A stretch of 64,000 nucleotides of DNA from Flavobacterium azooxidireducens (GTDB taxonomy: Bacteria; Bacteroidota; Bacteroidia; Flavobacteriales; Flavobacteriaceae): the NCBI RefSeq assembly GCF_023195775.1, contig NZ_CP096205.1, positions 2,606,001 to 2,670,000 on the forward strand, in the 5' to 3' direction. The notes under the pieces are model-generated. The model made no database searches, was not told the DNA's origin, and saw only the letters and a list, made by a program, of their open reading frames with translations. Below are positions 52,872 to 63,000 of this stretch, piece by piece; positions within the stretch are counted from its first letter, which is position 1, and each line of letters begins with the position of its first letter. Made by a program: the position numbers and the translations under genes.

Positions 52872-53010
52872 TAGCCCAGATGGCAACGGAAATCCTGTTG
52901 AAATGAAAGCCTATTTTTTCTTGGGCTAACAGAGCGACCAAAGGAAGCTCCTGTTTAGACCTTAGAAAAAAAGGATTTCATGAAAGAGATTGGAGTGAAC
53001 AGCTGGATTA
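52872..53010 (+). repeat. Structured intergenic repeat, copy B (sense to HD-PycTM)
   Basis: It starts TAGCCCAGATGG (52872) and the block runs to GGAAATC (52894). It ends with a block from GAGATTGG (52987) to AGCTGGATTA (53010). The two ends match copy A at 18 of 23 and 17 of 25 positions. The middle differs completely and forms an imperfect long hairpin: GAAATCCT pairs with AGGATTTC, and TTCTTGGGCTAACAG with a near complement ending TTAGAA. It sits between convergent genes, in the 3' flank of the HD-PycTM gene. Confidence 0.7.
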
Positions 53011-53023
53011 GTTTCTGATTATT

Positions 53024-55387
53024 TTATTTCAACTCATCCAACAATTCTTGGTAGGAGTATTTTTTATCTGAAACTTCGGTGTTTAAAACTTTTACTCTAA
53101 ATGCTTTTAACCCGGAAACACCTTGTAAATCTTCTACTTCAAATCGTTCTAAAGTAGGTTCCAAGACTTTTTTAAATTGAAGGTATTTAATGTATTTTAA
53201 ATATTCTGCTTCTTCTTGATTGTGCGAATAAACGATGGTGATTTTTTCTTTTTCGGTGATGCGTTTATCGGTTCCCTTGATATTGGCTTTGTCGATACGT
53301 TTTTTCACGACTTCGTAGCGGGCATTGTAGGAGCCATCTACATCAAATCGTTTTTCATCCATTCTGAAACGGATTGATATGGGCGAGCTAAATACTAAAA
53401 TTAACGATGTTACATCCAATGAATAGGGCAGTGTGTCTTTGATGCGATGGTGTTCCAGTTCCATTTCACAAAGGGTTTGCAATTGCCATAATCGGAGGTT
53501 GCTTAGATACATTTTGTCATATGGAATGTTTGGCACAATCGATTCGCCAATGTATAAATTATGCTCTACACCATCGGTTTTAAAACGTTCGTAATAGTGT
53601 GGATAAATTTGTTGAGCTTCGGATTGTTTTGCATCTAACACCGAGGCTAATTTTTTATTGATAACAGAAAGCGTGTGATCAAAATCTTTTCGGGCATGAT
53701 AAAACATGCCGGTTTTGGAGTCAAGACTTTCGTAGTAGGATTTTACTTTTTGTTCATATCTTTTTTCGTTTTGAATTGAGGCTAAAACCGGATGAATTTC
53801 AAGTTCAATAAAATTTTGAATTTGCTGCTCTGAATCTGTCTTTAGAGGTGTATCTAGTTCATTTAGAAGTTCTTGTAATTCAAATTTTCGTTGTTCAACA
53901 ATCAATAAATTGGTGTTCGATTTGAGTGTGTCGAAAATTTCAATGATTGTTTTGAGTTGATTTCTTAAATCGGTTTTAACGGTTTCATTTCGGTGTTCCG
54001 ATGAGCCTTTGATGTCGATTTGTCCGTATAAAGGATAGACATTTTTAAACACAATCTCCTTTAGAATGTAATCTTTGGCGATGGCATTGTTTGTGAAATA
54101 ATTTTTTGCTTCGCGTTTAAATTTCCAATATACACTTGGGTGAATAGTGGTATATTCTTTTTGAATGATGGCTTCCAGTTGATTTTGCATATCTGTAAAA
54201 CTACGCACAATAGTGTCTACCAAAAACGGCATTATTAATTCTAACTTTGTAGCATTAATAGAGTTTATAGCTCTAATTTTGGAAGAGGCCAGTTCAATTA
54301 TTCCTAGTAACTTACCGTCTTTTACAACAGGTGCTAAAAGACAACTTTGGATATTTTGTTTTAAAAGTTGGTTTGCAAATAATTTATTTTGTTCAATTTT
54401 TGCAAACTCATTTACATCGGGAATTATAAAGACATTATGGTTCTCGATTAAAAATTCGTAGGAACATCCGCAAAGAGCATTTTTGCAATCTGCTTCTGGT
54501 TTGTCTAACAAAATAAAACTAGACATATCACTTTCTTTAAAAGCAGGTTTTTCAAACGAATCTTGTTCCTCATTATAGATGGTGAAGCCCATTTTTAGAT
54601 CAGGAATTTTAAAAACGGATCTAAAGATAGAGTAGGCATCTTCGGTATAATCTGTTTTTTTTAATTCCGGACTCAACAAATAGGTTTTTAGATTAGAAAC
54701 GGCATTTTCAACCGTTACATCTACCAATGAAACAATGACAAATCCTTTTAAAATCCATGAATTTGGAGGAAATTTTTGTTTCCAAAGTTCAAAATTGTCA
54801 TAATTGTCAATTAGTTCTTCTATTTCTTTTTGTGAAAGATGGTTTACTTTTTCTGTTGGAAAAATTTCTACAAAATCGGCATTGTATAAGATTCTATAAT
54901 GTCTAACTATTCCGTTGGCATCGGGAATATCATAGAATAATGGTTTACCAAAATCAATGTTTTGGTTATAATGAGCATTGAGAATCAGGCTACAATTCAT
55001 TATATAAAACTGATGTTCATCAAAATCCCTGATATTCATGTCGAATGTTTGTCCGGCATCTTTCAGAATTTTTTTGAATCGCTCAGTATAATTAAATGTA
55101 ATGTTTTGAAAAGGAAGTGTTACGGCTTTAATTTCATTATGTGTTAAAGCTGTTGGAAACAAATCGGCGAGGAGATAATTGATAAGTTCTTCGTTTTCTT
55201 TAATAAAATTTAAGTTGTCGATACCCTCTCTAAGTTCCGGTTTTAATGCAACTTCTTTTAGTATTGCTTTTGCGTAATTAGATCTATAATCAATTGAAGA
55301 CAAGGCAATTTCTTCCAAAATATTGATGACTTTGTGGAAGGAAATAAATGTTTGAAACGGACTTTCGTGAAAGTAATTGTTTTCCAT
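53024..55387 (-). CDS. Large GAF-domain protein, unknown function
   Basis: 787 residues, with no signal peptide or membrane helix. A GAF-like domain lies at about residues 250-410: YEFLIENHNVFIIPDVNEFA, then SCLLAPVVKDGKLLGIIELAS. It contains a cysteine cluster (CKNALCGCS). The N-terminal 200 residues and the C-terminal 370 residues are helical and unassigned. GAF domains bind small ligands or cyclic nucleotides, so a sensor role is possible, but there is no output domain. The protein seems conserved in Bacteroidota as a long orphan. A -7 box TAACTTTG is on the minus strand at 55404-55411. Confidence 0.75.
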   Translation of the reverse strand: MENNYFHESPFQTFISFHKVINILEEIALSSIDYRSNYAKAILKEVALKPELREGIDNLNFIKENEELINYLLADLFPTALTHNEIKAVTLPFQNITFNYTERFKKILKDAGQTFDMNIRDFDEHQFYIMNCSLILNAHYNQNIDFGKPLFYDIPDANGIVRHYRILYNADFVEIFPTEKVNHLSQKEIEELIDNYDNFELWKQKFPPNSWILKGFVIVSLVDVTVENAVSNLKTYLLSPELKKTDYTEDAYSIFRSVFKIPDLKMGFTIYNEEQDSFEKPAFKESDMSSFILLDKPEADCKNALCGCSYEFLIENHNVFIIPDVNEFAKIEQNKLFANQLLKQNIQSCLLAPVVKDGKLLGIIELASSKIRAINSINATKLELIMPFLVDTIVRSFTDMQNQLEAIIQKEYTTIHPSVYWKFKREAKNYFTNNAIAKDYILKEIVFKNVYPLYGQIDIKGSSEHRNETVKTDLRNQLKTIIEIFDTLKSNTNLLIVEQRKFELQELLNELDTPLKTDSEQQIQNFIELEIHPVLASIQNEKRYEQKVKSYYESLDSKTGMFYHARKDFDHTLSVINKKLASVLDAKQSEAQQIYPHYYERFKTDGVEHNLYIGESIVPNIPYDKMYLSNLRLWQLQTLCEMELEHHRIKDTLPYSLDVTSLILVFSSPISIRFRMDEKRFDVDGSYNARYEVVKKRIDKANIKGTDKRITEKEKITIVYSHNQEEAEYLKYIKYLQFKKVLEPTLERFEVEDLQGVSGLKAFRVKVLNTEVSDKKYSYQELLDELK

Positions 55388-55403
55388 TTTGTTGAATCTG
55401 CTG

Positions 55404-55411
55404 CAAAGTTA
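55404..55411 (-). promoter_or_regulatory. -7 box of the GAF-domain gene
   Basis: The minus strand reads TAACTTTG (TAnnTTTG), 16 bases before the ATG at 55387. No TTG occurs at the usual -33 distance. Confidence 0.4.
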
Positions 55412-55472
55412 CAGTTTATTCAATATCGAAAAACTTTTTAGGAGTTTTTTAGTTATAATTAACGATCTGTTT

Positions 55473-56516
55473 TTAGGCGACGTTGCTGAAATTATTTTCA
55501 ACTTGTTCGATGTATTCAGAAGGTGTCATTCCATTTAAATCTTTAAAAACCCTATTAAAAGTAGATTGTTGTGAGAACCCAGCATTTGTATAAATGGATT
55601 CAATGGTATGTTTTTTATATTTTCTTTTATCAAAATCGTTTAATACTTGGTTAATTCTATATTCGTTTACAAAAATTATAAAATTCTTATTGGCTTTTAT
55701 ATTCAATGTTTTAGAAACATAGACATGATTAGTGTTTAGCATTTTTGATAGCATTTTTATGGTAAATTCTGAGTTTTGATACGGTTTTTCACTTTCAAAA
55801 AGTGCAAGAATTTCTGAGTAGAGAATTTCAAATTTATCAGGTTCATTTAATAAATTTCCTTCGCAACTTGCTTTATTTGAATTAGTTAATATTGTGTATG
55901 CGTTTATTTTTTTATTCAGAATATTTGTGCGTTTCCTCTCTAAAGAGACTACTTTATAGAAAAAAAATAAAGAAGCAATCACAAAAAATAGACCGATTGT
56001 AACAGTTATAAGTTGATATTTTATTAAAGTTGTTTGTAAATCGAAAGGAAGTGTTAGAGGTTGTGTAATGTCAAAATAATAGGATATAGGTTGAATTGTA
56101 AAAAACAATATAATAAAAAATAGTGCTAAAAATAGTGTTGTTTTAATCTTTTTTAATGCCGAAGAAATTATTAGTATAGGTATGTAATAGATAAAACAAA
56201 TTAATGAAATGTGACAATGATATAAGCAAAGGTATATAATATTACATATAACATAAAAGGCAATAGGTTTAAAGAATTTATCAAAATTTGATTTAGTTCG
56301 AATTAATAAAACCCAGATAAATATGGTTATTACAAAGGAAAAAAAGTAATAGTAGATATTTGAACCAAGTAATCTATAATTATCTTCTATCGTTACAGTC
56401 AGTATAAATGATAACAGAAACATCAATGAAAAAGAAAAGAATGCAAACTGCGTAAACTGCTCTTTTAATTTATTCATATCATCATTTAATTCAATTTTAG
56501 CAATAGTATTATTCAT
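55473..56516 (-). CDS. Membrane-bound AraC-family regulator
   Basis: 347 residues. About six hydrophobic segments fill residues 25-195, followed by a charged helix (SLERKRTNILNKKI). The C-terminus (about 240-340) is an AraC-type double helix-turn-helix DNA-binding domain with VNEYRINQVLNDF and the signature IESIYTNAGFSQQSTFNRVFKDLNGMTPSEYI. A regulator tethered to the inner membrane would sense a membrane or periplasmic signal and control nearby promoters. It lies divergently next to the large adhesin gene (493 bp gap), so that gene is a candidate target. Confidence 0.88.
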   Translation of the reverse strand: MNNTIAKIELNDDMNKLKEQFTQFAFFSFSLMFLLSFILTVTIEDNYRLLGSNIYYYFFSFVITIFIWVLLIRTKSNFDKFFKPIAFYVICNIIYLCLYHCHISLICFIYYIPILIISSALKKIKTTLFLALFFIILFFTIQPISYYFDITQPLTLPFDLQTTLIKYQLITVTIGLFFVIASLFFFYKVVSLERKRTNILNKKINAYTILTNSNKASCEGNLLNEPDKFEILYSEILALFESEKPYQNSEFTIKMLSKMLNTNHVYVSKTLNIKANKNFIIFVNEYRINQVLNDFDKRKYKKHTIESIYTNAGFSQQSTFNRVFKDLNGMTPSEYIEQVENNFSNVA

Positions 56517-57008
56517 GTTTATACTTTAATTCATTTATGAAAATTTAATGATTAGGAATCATTTTAATGTAAGTAAAATCTTCAATAATTTTTCAAGACA
56601 AAGTAATGTTGTTTTTTGAATTTATCCAATTCAAACCGTGTAGAATTAGTTCTACAGCCCTGTTATTGTTGAGGTTGTGATTTTTTTTTGATTTCTTTAA
56701 CAACTCGATTTTTTTTAAGCTAAAACGTAAATTTATATAGACTAATTATTTCAAAATAGCTGAATTTTGATAGTTTTTATTACATAAAAACAAAATGATA
56801 ACATTGTTTAACTATTTGAAAAACAAGATTTAACGTTGTTTTTTATGAGTTTTTTACGAATTAGCTTATACTTCTTTTGACCGCATTCTTATTCGTAATT
56901 ATGTTTGTAAGCTCACCTATTGTGTAAAATCGGTCTTTTTTTAATCCCAAATAAAAAATGAACAAAAGCAATAAGTAAGAAAATGCTTACTAACCAAATA
57001 TGTAAAAA
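56517..57008. promoter_or_regulatory. Long divergent control region between the AraC regulator and the adhesin
   Basis: 492 bp of AT-rich non-coding DNA. It contains a perfect hairpin (TGTAGAA-ttag-TTCTACA, 56639-56656), several A/T runs and the adhesin promoter at 56877-56907. Two short upstream ORFs lie in the predicted leader (6 codons at 56958-56978; 16 codons at 56983-57033, overlapping the adhesin start). Confidence 0.5.
56877..56907 (+). promoter_or_regulatory. Promoter of the giant adhesin-like gene
   Basis: TTG (56877-56879), a 20-base spacer and TATGTTTG (56900-56907) match the Bacteroidota consensus. Transcription from here gives a leader of about 95 bases before the ATG at 57009. 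Confidence 0.6.
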
Positions 57009-60000
57009 ATGGAAACAAAAATTACAGTATTAATTTTAATAAGTTTAAGCGTAATCGTGCTACTATTATTACTTGTTAAAATTTCAGATATTAATCATAA
57101 TTGCATCGACATGAAGAAAAATAAAAATTTAGAAAAAGCATGTGTATTGAAATATGCATTTTTTTTGAAAGCAATTTTAAGCTTGCTATTTGCTCTAAAT
57201 ATTCAAACAGCAACTGCACAGAATTGTACACCTCCTCCTGTTGGTTGTAGTAATGTAGATTTTAGCAATTCATTTTTGGATAGCAGTAATCCTAGTACTT
57301 TGGAGTACGATAATATAGTATCTTCCTATCATGGTACTATATCAAGACAAACAGACGGAAAAGTTTTGGTTTGGGGAGAAGGTATGGCAAGTGATGGTAC
57401 ATCGCATGTGTTAATACCTACAGAGGTAAATAGCACAAATTATCCTGGACTAACTGGCTCTGTTTTAAGATTCACTGTTGGTTCAAACGGTATTACTAAA
57501 ACTCAACATGCCGTATTAACAACTACGGGGCTTTTTGTTTGGGGTACCACTGACGTTCTTGTTTCATCAAGTATTAAGAATACAAACGCTTTTGGACCAA
57601 TAACTGTAAATGGAAATTCAACAGGACTTCCTCCGGGAGTTTCTCCGGGAGATGTAAAAATGTTGTTTGGATCCTTTGCAACCTTAGTAATAACTACTTG
57701 CAACGGAAATGTATGGGTATTATCATTTAGAGGAAATAAAAATGGAGATAATACAATAGATAATGCTGAAAATAATTTAGTATGGCATAAAGTAAAGATT
57801 AATGATACAACTGATCTTACTAATGTGGTTGCTGCAAGAGGAGTTGCATTTGGCTTAATGGCATTAACTTCAAATGGTCAGATATATACATGGGGTACGA
57901 GTTGTTACCTGGGAGACGGAACAGCAACTGCATCAAGAACATACGCTACACAAATGACTCTTCCTGCTTTGCCAGCAGGTGTTGTGCCAAAAATGATTGG
58001 CATGCAGGAAGATGGAATTAATATCTCCAATTTTTCTGATACAACTCCATTAGATCTTAGCTATTATTTATTGGCTTCTAATGGTAGTTTATATACTTTA
58101 GGTGATAATACTAGGAAACAATTAGGTAATTTTAGTACAGTGGATAGCACAACTTGGGTTCGTGCACAATCATCTTCGGGTATAGACTTTACAAATATTG
58201 TTTGGTTCAGCCCAATAGAACATGATAGATGTGGAAGTAATGTTGGTCCGGCCATTAATGTAATTACAACAGCAGGTGAACTTTATGCTTGGGGTGTAAA
58301 CAGTTCATATATGCTAGGATTACCAGTTTCTTCAACTGATTCTTCTGGAAGTGGTTATTCTGCAGCGGGTCTTTATGATCCTACTTTAATGCCAGGAAGT
58401 CTTTCGGCTACCGATAAAATCTTAGCAGTAGAAACAGGTGGTCATACCACTATAGCTATCAAGCAGTGTACTTCACAATTTGGTTATGTTGGTCATAGAA
58501 CAATGGGAAGTATGGGTGATGGGAATTCAGGAAGTGCACATGAAAATATTTATAATTTTAGCGACACTGCTGTTTTGAATTTGTGTGGAGCAACGACCAA
58601 ACCGGAGGTACAAAATATTGTAAGGGATTGTTCGTCTAATACAGTTGATTTAAGTGCTGCTTATTTAGGAGGATCTAATTTACCAGCAAATACTCAACTC
58701 GTTTGGTACACAAGTCCATTGCGTATCGAAGGAACATTAGTTGCTGATCCATCTTCTGTTGGTTTAGGCAATTACTATGCTTTTTATGAATCATCTGTAG
58801 GAAATTGTAGTACTCCACCAGCTTCAAATGTGGTTTCTGTAACAGCTGCTACATGTATTTCTGTAGTTTCAGATATCTCATGTTCAAACAACGGAACATT
58901 TGATGATGCAACCGATGACTTCATGATTTTCCAATTAGATCCGGCAACAAGTTCAAATTATACTGTTACTGCAACGTTTGGTGGAAGTCCGGTTACAATA
59001 ACAACAATGGATGATGGTGCTTCAACAAATGTTTTTGGTGGAGTGCCAACTTATTTTAAAATTCCAAATGGAACTTTAGGAGCAGGTGATTTTACGATTA
59101 TCATTACACCAATTGCAGGTCCTACAGAAACATTGACAGTTACTAATACTGGAACTTGTTCAGTAGAATGTGTAACTGCTTCTACTGGAAATGTGATCAG
59201 ACATACATTCTATTCTCCATACTTAACTACAGAATTAAACGCATCTGCCATAGTTCCAAAATTTGATGAAGGAACTAATCGCCAACTAACAAGCGTGAAA
59301 GTTGATTATGGAATTAACTTTTTTGGAAATTTACGAATAGCAGTTGAAAATGCTACTGGTGCAAATTATAGATTTAGAAATTTTGCATTTGTACAATTTG
59401 ATATTGCTGGAAACAGTTTTACAAATACTACAGATATCTTAACAAATCCAGATTATCCAGGATTTACACTTTACCCTTTTGGAACCACTGTTTTGCCATT
59501 TGATCAAACGTATCAAAATAGTGTGACCTATACCACAGCTGCAGATTTAGCTAATTATGTTGGATCAGGAACACTGACTAATAATATACAAACTGCAATT
59601 GGATTTTCAGGTACTGGTGGTGCCGTTACATCATCTTCAACCAGAGCAATGTATTTCTATACTGTAGAATATACCTATAATTGTATCAACCCAATAGTAG
59701 CGGTAGATGATACGTATGGCCCAGTTGCAAGTTCATCTTCGCCAACAACTATTGGTAATGTATATGAAAACGATACTTTAAATGGCATAGCAGTTGTTCC
59801 ATCAGAAGTAACATTAACATCTACACCAACACCACAATTGTCTATCAATCCTACTACAGGTGAAGTAACAATTGCGGCAAATACACCTCCAGGAACTTAC
59901 ACTATCAATTATACAATTTGCGAATATGCAAATCCAACAAATTGTGATACGGCAACAGTGACTGTTACAGTTTTTGACCCTTGTGCTATCACGGCTTCTA

Positions 60001-63000
60001 ATCCGGATTCTGATGGAGATGGTGTTAGTGATTATTGCGATTTAGATAGTGATAATGATGGTATATTAGATACAGAAGAAGGTTTTATATGTCTTACAAA
60101 CGTGTCAACCGTAAATAATGCTCCATCTAGTATTAGTTTTGACGGTCTTACAATCAGTTATGCAGCAGACGGTACGGCAAATACATACACAGCACCTGGT
60201 GTAGGATTCGCAGGTTTAGAGCCAGAACAAGGTGTTACTATAGATTACAACTTTTCTCCAAGTGTTATTGATATGAAAATTTGGGTTACAGATATAGATA
60301 ATCAAGAGTTTATGAAAATAAACTATTATGATCAAAACAATAACAGAATACCTGATTTAAGACCTTATATCACTGAGAATGTAGGTAATCCTAAAAATAT
60401 ATATATTGATGCTGATTATGGTTTATTAATAGATCCTCTGGTTTTTCAGGGAGCGGCTTCCCTTGACAATTATGTTGAGATTACCACTCCGTTTTTTGTG
60501 AGTAGGGTTGAGATTACCCATAATAACGTTAAGGCAAATGGAAATCCTTATCAGGTAACTAGTTCAACTCCAGAAATATATATCAAAGGCTTATGTTACT
60601 ATTTAGATACCGATGGCGATGGAATTCCAGATTATTTAGATTTAGACAGCGATAATGATGGCTGCCCCGATGCTGTGGAATATTATGGTTCACTTGGTGC
60701 TGTTGGTACAGATGGAAATGATTACTATGGCAATGGCAACCCACCTGCAACGAATCCTAATGGTACTGTAATTGGAGCTTCTTATACAGGCAATTATACA
60801 AATGCACTAACCGCAACGCAAATCATAGTAGATTCACATCCGAATAATGTTTCAACTAATTTAGGCTCAACGGTTACCTTTAGTGCTTCTGCTACTGGAA
60901 TAAATACGAATACCTTTAATCTAGGTACACCAAATTACACTATACCCCCTGCTACCAATTCTACTGCAGGATTGTTATTTCAATGGCAAGTTAGCACAGA
61001 TGGTGGAAGTTCATGGGTAAACGTTTCAAACGGAGGGCAGTATAGTGGTGCAACTACAAATTCCCTTACTATTAGTAATGCTTCCTTAAGCCAAAATGGT
61101 TATCAATTTCAAGTTATAGTTAGCCATGCAATGCATGTTTGTACAACAATTTCTAATAGTGCCACTCTTGCGGTGGTAGATCCATGTTTAATCACAGCAT
61201 CAAACCCAGATACAGATGGCGATGGAATTAGTGATTTTTGTGATGATGATGATGATAATGATGGTATTTTAGATACAGATGAATGTAGTAATACTTATAA
61301 CGATATGCTTGCTGCTTTTAGTAGCGGACAAGCAATTGATATTGTTCCGTCTCATTTTGGATTGGCTTTAAATCAAAAAAATCAAAATGTAACACAAGAT
61401 TTAAGCCATTTATATGGCTATCCTTCAAACTCAGGAGCTGTAATAATTTCTATTACAAATGCTTCTGTTCATCCAACATCAGATGCATGGTGGACAAAAA
61501 ATGGAGAAGCTCCATCAGTATGGAATGTAACAGGGGCAATGAGTGCCTTTGTTGTGATGTCTCATGATACTAGATACTATGCAAACGATAGTAAAACTTT
61601 CCATATATATGATTCAACAAATGTAATACCTGTTACTACACCTGGATTCGAAAATCAATTACCAGTTGTAGGTCAATGGGATACAAATGAAAGTTCAACA
61701 CAAAAAACACTAATAAATCTTGATAATAACTCAGCAACTGAGGAGTTTACGAATTGGAGATTTATAAATATGAACTTTGGTGCAAAATCGTTTGGTTTTT
61801 CAACAACAGTTAGTTTTGCAGATCCAACCTATGCAGTTAATATGTATCTTGAGTGTGATTATGACATGGATGGTATTCCCAACAGATTAGATTTAGATTC
61901 AGATAATGATGGTTGTTCTGATGCAAATGAATATTATAATTCATCAACAGCCGACGGAGGTGATGATGGAGTTTATGGTGTTGGAACTCCTTCTGTAGAC
62001 GCTAATGGTCAAGTTACCACAGCTTCTTACATTGGCGACTATGCAAATGCGATTGATGATGCTGTTGCTACTGCATGTGTTAATTTACCACCATTTGATT
62101 GTGAAGATGGTTTAGGATATATTATAACAAATTCTAATACTAGTGGAGCTCAGATAAATTATATTTCAGGACTTCAGTCGTTCAATTTAACTACAGCTAC
62201 TGTCACGTTGATTGATAATCAACTGATCGATCATCCAACACACCGTTTTGTAAACGCAATCGGTTATAATGTTGTTGATAACTATTTATATGGTATCAGA
62301 CAATATACCAACGAAGTAGTAAGAATTGGTTCAGATGGTAATGTTCAAATTTTACCAACTGTTGGTTCAGTTTTAAATCCAGCTATTCGTTACGAATCGG
62401 GTGATGTTTCACCAGATGGTATCTTGTTTGCTTATAGTACAGATTCTGCTAGAATGTACTCGATTAATTTGAATACTGCTGCTGCAGATTATTTAACACC
62501 AGTTCAAAGAACATCAACTTCTTCGGGTTTAGCATTTGACGATTTCGCTTTCAGTCCAATCGACGGAATGGTTTATGGTGTAACCAGAGGATCTGCAAGT
62601 AGATTATTCCGTTTTAATCCCACAACCAATACGTTTACAAATATTGGTGGTATATCAGGTTTAGCTTCTACAGATGGAGTTACCTATGGTACTGCTTTCA
62701 TGGATAATTTAGGGAATTTGTTTTTTGCAAACAATGTTTCAGGGAACACTTATAGAATTGCTACACCTCATTTAGCAACAGGTAATGTTGCTGCAACTAT
62801 GCTTACCGATTTGAATGTTACTCCAGGCGATGGAGCTCGTTGTCCAAATCAAGCTGTTGATCCAGTAGCAGTAGCAGATACAGGTTGTGCAAATCCAAGT
62901 GGAACTACAAGTTTTGTGGTTGCTACAAATGATAATGTGGGTTCTTATCCAATCAATCCATTATCAACTCAATTTATAGATCCTGTGTCTTCTGCACAAG

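Noticed and set aside
52872-53010. Insertion sequence or riboswitch in the gap after HD-PycTM
   Set aside because: There is no transposase, target-site duplication or known aptamer core; the sequence fits a dispersed structured repeat instead.
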